Assembly (NCBI GenBank): GCA_001303585.1
Contig: LJTT01000004.1
Span: 1 to 64,000, forward strand
DNA: 64,000 bases
From: Betaproteobacteria bacterium SG8_41
Lineage (GTDB): Bacteria; Pseudomonadota; Gammaproteobacteria; Burkholderiales; SG8-41
Direction of reading: 5' to 3'
Every line of letters starts with the position of its first letter. Position 1 is the stretch's first letter. The notes beneath the pieces were generated by a model. That model was not told the origin of the DNA and did not search any database. It was given only the letters and a program-made list of their open reading frames with translations. The translations under genes and the position numbers were made by a program. Positions 42,461-51,386 of the stretch are shown piece after piece.

Positions 42461-45400
42461 GTGGCTGATCAGATCATCCCTGCGTCCGAATTCGGCCTCG
42501 CCTTCGCGGACCTGTATCGCCGCGAGGGTCTGACACGCCTCGACGGGTGCTTCTTGAGCGCGCTAGCGCAAGGCGACGCCGAACTCCATGAACGGCTGCT
42601 GCGCGCGCGCAGCCAGCCGGATGCGCTGTCAGCCAAGGAGGAATCGGCGCTGTTGCTGGCGCTGGGACCCCATATCGAGCGCTTCATTGCGCGGCTTTTC
42701 GGCGTCGAGTCGGAAGCGGAGGCATTGGCGCGCCGGCATCATGCCCTTGCGCCGCTTTATTCAGTCAAGCGGTTGTTCGTGCAGCGAAAGGCCATGCACA
42801 AATTCAAGCCTACCGAAGCGGAGGGCTTCGATGGGTTGGGTCTGGAGCGGGCGCTCGAGCGCGCGTTTGGCGAGCCATTTACGGAACTTGCCTTCGCGCA
42901 GCACGTGACGGCGTGGCAGAAAAACGAAGAAGCGCACGCAGCCGAGCTCGATGCCGCGCTGCGTTACGCAGCATGGGCGTCCCATTCCGCGGCGGGGCGT
43001 GAGCGGAATCGCAAGGGGGTCTTGTTCAAGGCTCCGGGGAAGCTGGACTACCAACGTCTGGTTCCGGTCGTGACCGACGAGTCGCCCGGCTACAAGGCGC
43101 ATCGTCTCGACGCGGCTCACCTGCGCCGGCGCCGGGGCTTCAAACTGACTGACGCGGGGACAGATCTGGTCGGCGCGCTGGACGAGGCGAACTATTGCAT
43201 CTGGTGCCACGAACAGGGCAAGGACTCGTGCTCCAGGGGCCTTCCCGAGAAGAACGCTTCCGGCAGTGGAGCGGCAAGCTTCAAGAAAAGCCCCTTCGGC
43301 GTCATTCTTGCCGGCTGCCCGCTCGAGGAAAAAATCTCGGAGTTTCAACAGGCCAAGGCGGAGGGCATGCCGATCGCAGCCCTTGCCATCATCGCGGTTG
43401 ACAATCCAATGGTCGCAGCGACTGGTCATCGCATCTGCAATGACTGCATGAAGTCGTGCATCTACCAGAAGCAGGAACCGGTCAACATCCCGCAGGCTGA
43501 AACACGCACCCTGAAAGACGTGCTCGAGCTGCCCTGGGGTTTCGAGATCTACTCGTTGCTGACACGCTGGAATCCGCTCAACTTGCGCCGACCGTATCCG
43601 GGGCCAGCAACCGGAAAGCGCGTATTGATTGCGGGCATGGGGCCCGCTGGGAGCGCGCTGGCGCATTACCTGATGAACGATGGCCACACGGTGGTCGGCA
43701 TCGACGGGCTGAAAATCGAGCCGCTGCCGCCGGAGGTCTCCGGAGTTGATGCAAGGGGCGCGCGGGTTGCATTCCGCCCCATTCGAAATATCACTGAGCT
43801 GTACGAAGAGCTCGACGAGCGCGTGATGGCGGGATTCGGCGGCGTCGCCGAATACGGAATCACCGTGCGTTGGGACAAGAACTTCCTAAAGGTCTTGCGG
43901 TTGCTCCTTGAACGGCGGGCGGAGTTTGCGCTGTTCGGGGGGGTGCGCTTCGGGGGGACGATTTCGTCAGACGACGCGTTCGCGCTCGGTTTTGACCATG
44001 TAGCACTTGCCCTTGGCGCCGGACGCCCGACGGTGCTCGATTTGCCAAATGGCCTCGCCCGCGGCGTCCGCACCGCATCGGATTTCCTGATGGCGCTGCA
44101 GCTGACGGGCGCCGCCAAGACCGAGTCGGTGGCTAACATGCAGGTGAGACTGCCGATCGTCGTAGTAGGGGGCGGCCTGACCGCAATCGACACCGCAACG
44201 GAGGCGCTCGCCTATTACCCCCTGCAGGTGGAGAAATTCCTGCAGCGTTACGAGCGGCTGGCCCGGGAGCATGGTGAGGCAGCTGCCCGTATCGCGTGGA
44301 CGAACGACGAACGCGAAATTGCTGACGAGTTTCTCGCCCACGCGCGCGCCATCCGCGAAGAGCGCCGCGAGGCGGCAGCCGAGGGGCGGGAGCCTCGGAT
44401 ATTGGAGCTGCTGCAGGCGTGGGGCGGCGTCACGATCGCGTATCGCAAGCGGCTCATCGACAGCCCCTCATACACCCTCAATCACGAGGAGGTCCACAAG
44501 GCGCTCGAGGAGGGGATCGCGATCGCGGAAGGACTGACGCCGATAGCGATCGAAGTGGACGAGCGCGGACAGGCTCGCGCCCTGCGCGTATCGGCAAGGG
44601 ACCTCGCGGCCGATGGCAAATGGGTGGAGCGGGCGCAGCACGAACTGCCGGCGCGGACCGTCCTGATTGCCGCGGGCACGCAACCCAACACCGTGCTCGC
44701 CCGTGAGGAACCCGCTAATTTCAGGCTTGACGGGCGTTACTTCCAGGGCTGTGACGAGAACGGCGAGCCGGTAACCGCCGAGAAGGCCATTTCCAAGCCG
44801 ACCCAAGTCCGCGTTTTGCTCGCAAGGCGCCCCGACGGGCGTTTTATGAGTTATTTCGGGGACGTGCACCCTTCCTATTTCGGCAACGTCGTGAAAGCTA
44901 TTGGAAGCGCCAAGCAGGGATACCACTCCATCAGCCGCGTCCTGGGCCAGATCAGTCCCGCCTCGATGGACAGCGATGACAAATTCCTCGCCCGCTTCAA
45001 CGACGAGTTGCGCGCCACCGTGCACAACGTGCTGCGGCTGACGCCAACGATTGTTGAAGTCGTGGTGCGCGCGCCGCTGGCGGCGCGGCGTTTTCGGCCC
45101 GGACAGTTCTATCGGTTACAAAATTACGAGACAAACGCCGCGCGCGCGGAAGGCACGCGCCTGGCCATGGAAGGATTGGCTCTGACCGGCGCCTGGGTCG
45201 ATCCGGGACGCGGCCTGATCTCCACGATCGTTCTGGAGATGGGCGGTTCCTCCGATCTCTGCGCGCTGCTCAAGCCGGGCGAGCCCGTCGTGCTGATGGG
45301 ACCAACCGGCGCCCCCACCGAGATTCCGAAGGGAGAAACGGTGGCGCTTGTTGGCGGCGGTCTCGGCAACGCCGTCTTGTTCTCCATCGGACAGGCCATG

Positions 45401-45991
45401 CGCCGGGCGGGAAACCGGGTGCTGTACTTCGCGGGCTACAAGCACATGGCGGACCGTTACAAGGTGGCCGAGATCGAAGCAGCAGCCGACGTCGTCGTGT
45501 GGTGCTGCGATGAGGAGCCGGGCTTTACGCCAGACCGCCCCCGGGACCGAGCCTTCGTTGGCAATATCGTGCAAGCCATGCACGCGTACGCGAATGGGCA
45601 ACTCGGCGACCAGCCCATCCGGTTTGAAGAGGCCGACCGAATCATTGCCATCGGTTCCGACCGGATGATGGCGGCAGTCGCGCGCGCCCGGCACGACGGC
45701 CTGAAACCTTTCCTCAAACCCCATCACTTTGCTATCGGCTCGATCAATTCTCCGATGCAATGCATGATGAAGGAAATCTGCGCTCAATGCCTGCAGCCGC
45801 ATATTGACGCCAAGACCGGCAAGGTACACTACGTATTTTCCTGTTTTAACCAGGATCAGCCAATGGACGAGGTGGACTGGACGGCGCTGGAATCGCGCTT
45901 GCAGCAGAACTCAACGCAGGAGAAGCTGACCGCGGAATGGGTCGATCATTGCCTGTTAAACCTCGGACAGCGCGAAATCCAGCGCGTCTAG
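42461..45991 (+). CDS. Fused GltD/NfnB-like and NfnA/PyrK-like iron-sulfur flavoprotein
   Basis: A 1176-residue cytoplasmic oxidoreductase of unknown substrate. Residues 1-240 match nothing I know. Next is a cysteine-rich region like that of GltD/NfnB (YCIWCHEQGKDSC near 245; GCPLEEKISEF; RICNDCMKSCIYQ near 323), probably two [4Fe-4S] clusters. Then a two-dinucleotide-fold flavoprotein (LIAGMGPAGSALAHYL near 386; VVVGGGLTAIDTATEA near 565). From about 856 a ferredoxin-reductase/PyrK-like module follows (RRFRPGQFYRLQN; VALVGGGLGNAVL near 959), ending with four cysteines (CMMKEICAQC, then C about 18 later) for a [2Fe-2S] cluster. The frame is open from TTG 42431, but GTG 42461 fits the TATAAT box better. 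Confidence 0.85.
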   Translation: MADQIIPASEFGLAFADLYRREGLTRLDGCFLSALAQGDAELHERLLRARSQPDALSAKEESALLLALGPHIERFIARLFGVESEAEALARRHHALAPLYSVKRLFVQRKAMHKFKPTEAEGFDGLGLERALERAFGEPFTELAFAQHVTAWQKNEEAHAAELDAALRYAAWASHSAAGRERNRKGVLFKAPGKLDYQRLVPVVTDESPGYKAHRLDAAHLRRRRGFKLTDAGTDLVGALDEANYCIWCHEQGKDSCSRGLPEKNASGSGAASFKKSPFGVILAGCPLEEKISEFQQAKAEGMPIAALAIIAVDNPMVAATGHRICNDCMKSCIYQKQEPVNIPQAETRTLKDVLELPWGFEIYSLLTRWNPLNLRRPYPGPATGKRVLIAGMGPAGSALAHYLMNDGHTVVGIDGLKIEPLPPEVSGVDARGARVAFRPIRNITELYEELDERVMAGFGGVAEYGITVRWDKNFLKVLRLLLERRAEFALFGGVRFGGTISSDDAFALGFDHVALALGAGRPTVLDLPNGLARGVRTASDFLMALQLTGAAKTESVANMQVRLPIVVVGGGLTAIDTATEALAYYPLQVEKFLQRYERLAREHGEAAARIAWTNDEREIADEFLAHARAIREERREAAAEGREPRILELLQAWGGVTIAYRKRLIDSPSYTLNHEEVHKALEEGIAIAEGLTPIAIEVDERGQARALRVSARDLAADGKWVERAQHELPARTVLIAAGTQPNTVLAREEPANFRLDGRYFQGCDENGEPVTAEKAISKPTQVRVLLARRPDGRFMSYFGDVHPSYFGNVVKAIGSAKQGYHSISRVLGQISPASMDSDDKFLARFNDELRATVHNVLRLTPTIVEVVVRAPLAARRFRPGQFYRLQNYETNAARAEGTRLAMEGLALTGAWVDPGRGLISTIVLEMGGSSDLCALLKPGEPVVLMGPTGAPTEIPKGETVALVGGGLGNAVLFSIGQAMRRAGNRVLYFAGYKHMADRYKVAEIEAAADVVVWCCDEEPGFTPDRPRDRAFVGNIVQAMHAYANGQLGDQPIRFEEADRIIAIGSDRMMAAVARARHDGLKPFLKPHHFAIGSINSPMQCMMKEICAQCLQPHIDAKTGKVHYVFSCFNQDQPMDEVDWTALESRLQQNSTQEKLTAEWVDHCLLNLGQREIQRV

Positions 45992-46119
45992 TCGAACGGC
46001 GTAACCCGCAGCGCGGCAAAGGCGCGAAGAGCAGGCAAACTCATCCCGGTCATTGCTACCGAGATATTCCTTTGCGAATCCCGGGCGTCTTTGTGCCTCC
46101 CCGGTCAGAGTTCTCGCAT

Positions 46120-47439
46120 TCAGAGCTCGCGCAGCACGGCGCCGAGCGTTCCGACAAGCTCGTCGATCTGGGTCTCGCTGATGATCAGCGGGGGCGACAG
46201 CGCAATGATGTCGCCGGTCACTCGCACCAGTATTCCTTTTTCGAAACAGCGGAGGAATGCCTGGAACGCGCGCGTCCCCGGTTTTCCGGGCGCGGGTTCG
46301 AGTTCGATCCCGGCCATCAGACCGAAATTGCGCACGTCGATTACGTGAGGCAGGCCTTTCAGGCTGTGCACCGCTTGCTCGAAGCGAGCAGCCATTGTGT
46401 GCGCGCGATCGAACAGTTTCTCTTCGTGATACAACGCCAGCGTCGCCTCGGCCGCGGCGGTCGCAAGGGGATGCCCGGAATATGTATAGCCGTGGAACAG
46501 CTCGACCGTGTCCGGCGGCGCCTGTTCGACGATCGTGTCGTAGATCTTGCGGTGCGCGATCACTCCAGCGAGGGGAACAGTCGCATTGGTCACGCCCTTC
46601 GCGAAGGTGATGAGGTCCGGCACCACCCCTAAAGTCTCGGCGGCAAAAGCCCGGCCGGTCCGGCCAAAGCCCGTAATCACCTCGTCGAAGATCAGCAGCA
46701 GACCGTATTTATCGCAAATTGCGCGCAGCCGTTCGAGGTAGCCCTTGGGCGGTACCAGCACGCCAGTCGAGCCCGCGACCGGTTCGACAATGACCGCCGC
46801 TATGTTCGAGGCGTCATGCAGAGCAATGATCCGGGTCTCGAGATCTTCGGCGAGATGGGCGCCCCATTCGGGCTGGCCGCGGCTGAATGCATTGCGCTCG
46901 AGATTGTGCGTGTGGGGAAGGTGGTCAACGCGCGGCAGCAAACTACCGAACGCTTTGCGGTTAGCTGGAATGCCTCCCACGGAAATTCCCCCGAAACCGA
47001 CGCCATGGTAACCGCGTTCACGCCCGATCAGAACGTTACGATGACCTTCCCCTCGCGCGCGCTGATAGGCCAGTACGATCTTGAGCGCAGTGTCGACCGC
47101 CTCGGAGCCCGAGTTGGCAAAGAACACACGGTCCAGACCGTCAGGCGCAAGCTCGGCAATCAATCCCGCCGCACGAAACTCGCCGGGATGCCCCATCTGG
47201 AACAGCGGTGAGTAGTCCAGCGTTTCCGCCTGGCGCTGGATCGCCTGGACGATTCGTGGACGGCAATGTCCGGCATTGACGCACCACAGCCCTGCTGTTC
47301 CGTCGAGTATCCTGCGCCCGTCCTCGGCGGTGTAATGCATGTCCTGCGCAGAAACGAGAATACGCGGTGCCGCCTTGAACTGGCGGTTGGCGGTAAACGG
47401 CATCCAGAAAGGTTCTAAAGGGAAGTCGCGTGGTGGCAT
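46120..47439 (-). CDS. Omega-amino acid:pyruvate aminotransferase
   Basis: Class III PLP aminotransferase, probably beta-alanine (or related omega-amine) to pyruvate. The 439 residues show PFWMPFTANRQFK and RRILDGTAGLWCVNAGHCRP, almost a signature of the Pseudomonas omega-amino acid:pyruvate enzyme. Also present are FFANSGSEAVDTALK, the PLP Asp in LIFDEVITGFGRTG and the Schiff-base lysine in ITFAKGVTN. ATG 47439 (MPPRDFPLEPFW) is chosen over the open frame to 47523 because of upstream GAGGG and family alignment. Divergent from the NodB-family gene; convergent with the flavoprotein gene. Confidence 0.88.
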   Translation of the reverse strand: MPPRDFPLEPFWMPFTANRQFKAAPRILVSAQDMHYTAEDGRRILDGTAGLWCVNAGHCRPRIVQAIQRQAETLDYSPLFQMGHPGEFRAAGLIAELAPDGLDRVFFANSGSEAVDTALKIVLAYQRARGEGHRNVLIGRERGYHGVGFGGISVGGIPANRKAFGSLLPRVDHLPHTHNLERNAFSRGQPEWGAHLAEDLETRIIALHDASNIAAVIVEPVAGSTGVLVPPKGYLERLRAICDKYGLLLIFDEVITGFGRTGRAFAAETLGVVPDLITFAKGVTNATVPLAGVIAHRKIYDTIVEQAPPDTVELFHGYTYSGHPLATAAAEATLALYHEEKLFDRAHTMAARFEQAVHSLKGLPHVIDVRNFGLMAGIELEPAPGKPGTRAFQAFLRCFEKGILVRVTGDIIALSPPLIISETQIDELVGTLGAVLREL

Positions 47440-47540
47440 GGGTCGTGCCCTCGGGATAATGAGTTCATTTTGCCAGCGAGCGCCCTCATCGGCCATACTG
47501 CGTGCAGCGCCCGCACTATCCACTATAGACCGAATTGCCG

Positions 47541-48407
47541 ATGTCGCGGCACATTGCCTGCCTGACCTTTGATTTTGACGCCATGTCCGGGTTTATCGCC
47601 CGGGGCATGACCTCGCCGTCCGCGATTTCGCGCGGGGAGTTCGGCGCCGAGGTCGCCGCACCGCGCCTGCTCAGCCTGTTGGCTGATTACCGCGTCCCGA
47701 CGAGCTGGTACGTGCCCGGACACACCCTCGAGACTTATCCTCTTCAGTGCCAGCGCGTGGTCGATGCCGGACACGAGATCGGGCACCACGGCTGGGCGCA
47801 TGTTCCGCCAGCCGCCATGACGCGGGAGCAGGAAGAGCGGGCCCTGGTACGCGCCAACGAGCAGATTCGCAAGCTGACCGGGCAGGGGGCCCGCGGTTAC
47901 CGCTCGCCGTCATGGGATCTGAGCGCGCACTCGGTCGAGTTGCTCATCAAGCACGGATTCCACTACGACAGCAGCATGATGGGAAATGACTACACACCCT
48001 ATCGCGTGCGAAACGGAGACGTCATCGTTTCCGATGCGCCGGCACGGTTCGGCGCGACAACCGGACTCATCGAGATGCCGGTGAGCTGGACCCTCGACGA
48101 TTTTCCCCATTTCGAGTTCCTTAGAACGGCCTCGAGCGTGCTTCAGGGGCTGATGAACGCCAACTCGGTGCTCGAGAACTGGGCAAACGACTTTCTTTAC
48201 ATGAAACGCCATCTCGAGTGGGGCGTAATAACCTACACTTTTCACCCGTTCGTTATCGGACGCGGACACCGGATGGTCGCGCTCGAGAAGCTGATTCGGG
48301 CGCTAACCGATAATGGCGCGACCTTCATGAAGGTGGAGGACGCCGCCATCGAGTTCGAGCGCCGGTCGCCGCTCGCGCCGAAGTCATCGCAACCGCGGCG
48401 CGTCTGA
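47541..48407 (+). CDS. NodB-family polysaccharide deacetylase-like hydrolase
   Basis: Metal-dependent carbohydrate esterase-4 fold hydrolase, 288 residues, with no signal peptide, so cytoplasmic. Motif 1 is LTFDFDA (two Asp), motif 2 is HEIGHHGWAH (two His), then GYRSPSWDLS. The N-terminal FIARGMTSPSAISRGEFG and VPTSWYVPGHTLET place it in the subgroup of Helicobacter PgdA and PuuE-like (allantoinase) enzymes, which act on small amides or peptidoglycan-like substrates. Substrate is not known. ATG 47541 is preferred over TTG 47535. The next gene begins 11 nt later. Confidence 0.8.
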   Translation: MSRHIACLTFDFDAMSGFIARGMTSPSAISRGEFGAEVAAPRLLSLLADYRVPTSWYVPGHTLETYPLQCQRVVDAGHEIGHHGWAHVPPAAMTREQEERALVRANEQIRKLTGQGARGYRSPSWDLSAHSVELLIKHGFHYDSSMMGNDYTPYRVRNGDVIVSDAPARFGATTGLIEMPVSWTLDDFPHFEFLRTASSVLQGLMNANSVLENWANDFLYMKRHLEWGVITYTFHPFVIGRGHRMVALEKLIRALTDNGATFMKVEDAAIEFERRSPLAPKSSQPRRV

Positions 48408-48418
48408 GGCCCCGGCGC

Positions 48419-49933
48419 GTGCGCGCGACATGGCTTCTTCTGCTGTTCTTGCCGCTCGTCGGCTGGGCACAGAACTCGGTCCAGGTCGGATCCAAGCGAT
48501 TTACCGAATCCTACATACTGGGGGAAATTGTCGCGCAGACGGTGAGCGCCACCGGCAGTGCGCAAGCGGTGCACCGTCGCGGTCTCGGCAACACCGGCAT
48601 TCTTTATGCTGCACTGGAGAGCGGCGCCATCGACGTCTATCCGGAATACACGGGCACCATTGCTTTCGAGCTCCTGGGTCTGAAGCGACCGCACAGCATC
48701 GACGAGCTCAATCGTCTCCTTCAGCCCCGGGGCCTGGCAGTCGGGGTGCCGCTGGGATTTAATAATTCCTACGCGCTCGCCATGACCGAGCGGCAAGCGG
48801 CGGCCCTCGGCGTCCAACGCATCTCCGAGCTTGCACAGCTTCCCCAGCTGCGTTTCGGATTGTCCCAGGAATTCGTCAATCGCCGCGACGGCTGGCCAGC
48901 GCTAAAAGGAGCGTACGGACTGCCCGGCGGCAATGTGCGCGGCCTCGACCACGGGCTGGCCTACGAAGCGGTCGCGGGAGGCCAGGTGGATGTCGTTGAC
49001 GTCTACGCGACCGACGCGAAGATCGTTCGCTACGGGCTTCGGGTGCTGATCGACGATCGCGGTTTCTTCCCGACCTACGACGCCGTGCTCCTCTACCGGC
49101 GCGACCTTCCGGAGCGTTTCCCCCAAGCGTGGCCGGCATTGCAGGCGCTGGAAGGCCGCATCTCTGCCGCGCGCATGACGGCCATGAACGCGGCGGCTGA
49201 GATTTCCGGGCGCCCCTTCGCGCGCGTCGCTGGCGAGTTTCTTGAGGCCGTGCCCGCCGGCGATGGCAGAGAAAGCCGGAGAACTTTTTTGCAATCCCTT
49301 TTTGGCGGCAACTTCTGGGGTCTTACCGGGCAACATTGCGTACTGGTCTTCGCGTCCCTGGCCTTAAGCGTCGGCGCCGGACTGCCGCTCGGAATCGTCG
49401 CCCAGCGCGCGCCGCGCTGGCGTCACCTCATTCTGGGCGGCGCCGGCATCCTGCAGACAGTGCCCGCGCTTGCGCTACTGGCCTTTCTCATCGCGGCGCT
49501 TGGCCGCATCGGGACGCTGCCGGCGATCATCGCGTTGTTCCTCTACGCTCTGCTACCGATCGTGCGCAATACGTACACCGGTCTGGTCGAGGTTCGGCCC
49601 TCACTGAGGGAATCTGCAGTTGCCCTCGGGCTGCCCCGGAGCACACAATTGCTGCTGATCGAGCTGCCCCTTGCGGCGCGCGCCATTCTGGCGGGTATCA
49701 AGACCTCGGCCGTGATCAACGTTGGCACGGCTACCATCGCCGCCTTCATCGGCGCCGGAGGCTACGGCGAGCGGATCGTCGCCGGATTGGCCGTAAATGA
49801 CAGCGCCATGTTGCTTGCCGGTGCAATTCCCGCTGCAGCGATGGCGCTGATCGTGCAGGGGGGATTCGACGTGCTCGATCGTGTCGCCATACCGCGCGGG
49901 CTGCGGGCACAGGCTGAAGGCGGGTCTCGCTGA
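48419..49933 (+). CDS. Fused substrate-binding/permease protein of an osmoprotectant-type ABC importer
   Basis: A 504-residue fusion. After a signal peptide (LLLLFLPLVGWAQ) comes an OpuAC-type binding domain (VGSKRFTESYILGEIVAQT, LESGAIDVYPEYTGTIAFE; about 20-285), then a permease domain with five or six membrane helices and the EAA-like cytoplasmic loop (ALGLPRSTQLLLIELPLAA). The family imports quaternary amines such as betaine or choline. No ATP-binding partner lies nearby in the window, which is unusual. GTG start; probably co-transcribed with the NodB-family gene. Confidence 0.88.
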   Translation: MRATWLLLLFLPLVGWAQNSVQVGSKRFTESYILGEIVAQTVSATGSAQAVHRRGLGNTGILYAALESGAIDVYPEYTGTIAFELLGLKRPHSIDELNRLLQPRGLAVGVPLGFNNSYALAMTERQAAALGVQRISELAQLPQLRFGLSQEFVNRRDGWPALKGAYGLPGGNVRGLDHGLAYEAVAGGQVDVVDVYATDAKIVRYGLRVLIDDRGFFPTYDAVLLYRRDLPERFPQAWPALQALEGRISAARMTAMNAAAEISGRPFARVAGEFLEAVPAGDGRESRRTFLQSLFGGNFWGLTGQHCVLVFASLALSVGAGLPLGIVAQRAPRWRHLILGGAGILQTVPALALLAFLIAALGRIGTLPAIIALFLYALLPIVRNTYTGLVEVRPSLRESAVALGLPRSTQLLLIELPLAARAILAGIKTSAVINVGTATIAAFIGAGGYGERIVAGLAVNDSAMLLAGAIPAAAMALIVQGGFDVLDRVAIPRGLRAQAEGGSR

Positions 49934-50090
49934 ACGCTGGCACCCGCCCGGTCACGGTTGAGGCCGGGATGAAAGATCAACCACGCTCGCCGGGCCAGAT
50001 AGCGATGGCGAGAGACCGGGTAAACGGGCCGATTTCGCAGTGCGAAACCCTCGTATTCCGGTCGGGCATTCGAGGCGGGCGAGGAGGGGC

Positions 50091-50130
50091 CAGGCGGAAT
50101 AACCCCGCTTGCCAGTGAACTAATTTTTTT
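50091..50130 (+). terminator. Weak terminator-like structure after the ABC fusion gene
   Basis: CAGGCGG and CCGCTTG pair (one G-T) around a 7-nt loop; a run of seven T residues follows 12 nt later. The gap between stem and T-run makes termination uncertain, and the T-run overlaps the candidate rpoE promoter spacer. Confidence 0.25.
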
Positions 50131-50143
50131 CTGCCCTGTCAGT
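50117..50143 (+). promoter_or_regulatory. Candidate sigma-E-type promoter for rpoE
   Basis: GAACTA, 16-bp spacer, TCAGT. The -35 matches 5 of 6 bases of the ECF sigma-E/AlgU consensus GAACTT and the spacing is exact; the -10 shares 3 of 5 bases with TCTGA. Transcription would begin about 110 nt before rpoE. Autoregulation from such a promoter is the rule for rpoE operons. Confidence 0.4.
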
Positions 50144-50262
50144 GCAGTAACGACCCGGCTTCGTGCGCTGGGTAGGCTGGCCAGGCAGGTATACTGTGAT
50201 ATTTTTCCTGCCGGTTGGGCCAACCTGACCGGACAAGAATTTCAAGGTCAGGGACGGGTTTG

Positions 50263-50862
50263 ATGAGCGATCGCGAAGTCGACCAAAAACTGGTCGAGCG
50301 CGCGCAGCGTGGTGACAAGCGGGCATTTGACCTGCTGGTAAGCAAGTATCAGCGCAAGCTCGCACGATTGTTGTCGCGTTTCATCCGGGACGCGGCGGAG
50401 GTCGAGGACGTCACCCAGGAAGCCTTCATAAAGGCTTACCGGGCGTTGCCCTCGTTTCGGGGCGACAGTGCGTTCTACACCTGGCTGTACCGGATCGGAA
50501 TCAACACCGCCAAGAACTACTTGGTGGCGATGGGGCGCAGGACGCCGACGTCGACGGACGTCGATGCAGAGGAAGCGGAGGGTTTCGAGGGCGGGGAGCA
50601 GCTGCGGGACCTTAACACGCCGGAGAACGAGCTCATGAGCCGGCAGGTGGCCGACAACGTGAACCAAACGCTGGCGGAGTTGCCAGAGGAGTTGAGAACT
50701 GCGATCACGCTGCGCGAGATAGAAGGGCTGAGCTACGAGGATATCGCGAACATAATGAATTGCCCGATCGGGACAGTTCGGTCGCGCATCTTCCGCGCGC
50801 GCGAGGCAATTGCGGTTAAGCTGAGACCGTTGCTCGGCACCCGGACAGACAGGAGATGGTGA
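50263..50862 (+). CDS. rpoE: RNA polymerase sigma-E factor (RpoE/AlgU)
   Basis: ECF sigma factor for envelope stress. The 199 residues show region 2 (FDLLVSKYQRKLARLLSRF, EDVTQEAFIKAYRALPSFRG, FYTWLYRIGINTAKNYLV) and region 4 (LPEELRTAITLREIEGLSYE, IANIMNCPIGTVRSRIFRAR). Start ATG 50263 follows AGGGACGGG; the frame is open to 50215. It heads the operon rpoE-rseA-rseB-mucD with 1-2 nt or small gaps, like algU-mucABD. Confidence 0.97.
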   Translation: MSDREVDQKLVERAQRGDKRAFDLLVSKYQRKLARLLSRFIRDAAEVEDVTQEAFIKAYRALPSFRGDSAFYTWLYRIGINTAKNYLVAMGRRTPTSTDVDAEEAEGFEGGEQLRDLNTPENELMSRQVADNVNQTLAELPEELRTAITLREIEGLSYEDIANIMNCPIGTVRSRIFRAREAIAVKLRPLLGTRTDRRW

Positions 50863-50863
50863 A

Positions 50864-51385
50864 ATGGAACCTATTTCGGCATTGATGGATGGTGAGTTGA
50901 GCGAAAGCCAGATGCAGCAACATCTGGCAAGATTGAAGGAGGATCCAGAACTGCTTCATTCCTGGGATATGTTCCACTTGATCGGCGATGTGCTGCGTGG
51001 CGAACGGTTACTGCTCTCCGGCGCATTCAGGCGCGGCATTATCGAGAAACTGGCTTCCGAACCGACGGTACTGGCGCCGCGCAGAACGAAAAAGAAAGTC
51101 TTTACCTATGCGCTTTCAGCCGCGGCCTCGATATCGGCAGTCGCGGCGGTCGGGTGGCTCGCCTTTTTCAACAATCCGCTCGCCCCTTCATCCGAAATTG
51201 CAAGAGCCCCTCAGAGCCTTCCGGTAACCGCAGCTCCGTCTCCACAGCTATCGAGCGTTCCCAGCGATGGCACGATGAACGAATATCTCATTGCTCACCA
51301 GGAGTACTCGCCCAGCACAGCGATCCAGGGGCTTGCCCCGTATATCCGCACCGTTTCGGGTGCGCCAGCGGCCGCGGGGCGCTAG
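50864..51385 (+). CDS. rseA: Anti-sigma-E factor RseA/MucA
   Basis: Inner-membrane anti-sigma factor that sequesters RpoE until cut by a site-1 protease and RseP. The 173 residues have the cytoplasmic sigma-binding domain (MEPISALMDGELSESQMQQH, SWDMFHLIGDVLRGE), a basic stretch (PRRTKKKV), one membrane helix (YALSAAASISAVAAVGWLAF) and a periplasmic tail. It starts 1 nt after rpoE. Confidence 0.93.
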   Translation: MEPISALMDGELSESQMQQHLARLKEDPELLHSWDMFHLIGDVLRGERLLLSGAFRRGIIEKLASEPTVLAPRRTKKKVFTYALSAAASISAVAAVGWLAFFNNPLAPSSEIARAPQSLPVTAAPSPQLSSVPSDGTMNEYLIAHQEYSPSTAIQGLAPYIRTVSGAPAAAGR

Positions 51386-51386
51386 C

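Larger units (their letters stand above)
49934..50262. other. Gap upstream of rpoE
   Basis: 329 bp without a gene. It holds a weak hairpin with distal T-run (50091-50130), a candidate ECF-type promoter (50117-50143) and a TATACT (50190-50195) that may be a second, vegetative -10 box without a good -35. The left 150 bp show nothing I can name. Confidence 0.45.

Noticed and set aside
46009-46104. Possible further inverted repeat between the flavoprotein and aminotransferase genes (GCAAAGGCGCGAAGA versus TCTTTGTGCCTCC)
   Set aside because: The arms match only partly and there is no regular period, so I do not count it with the heptad arrays.
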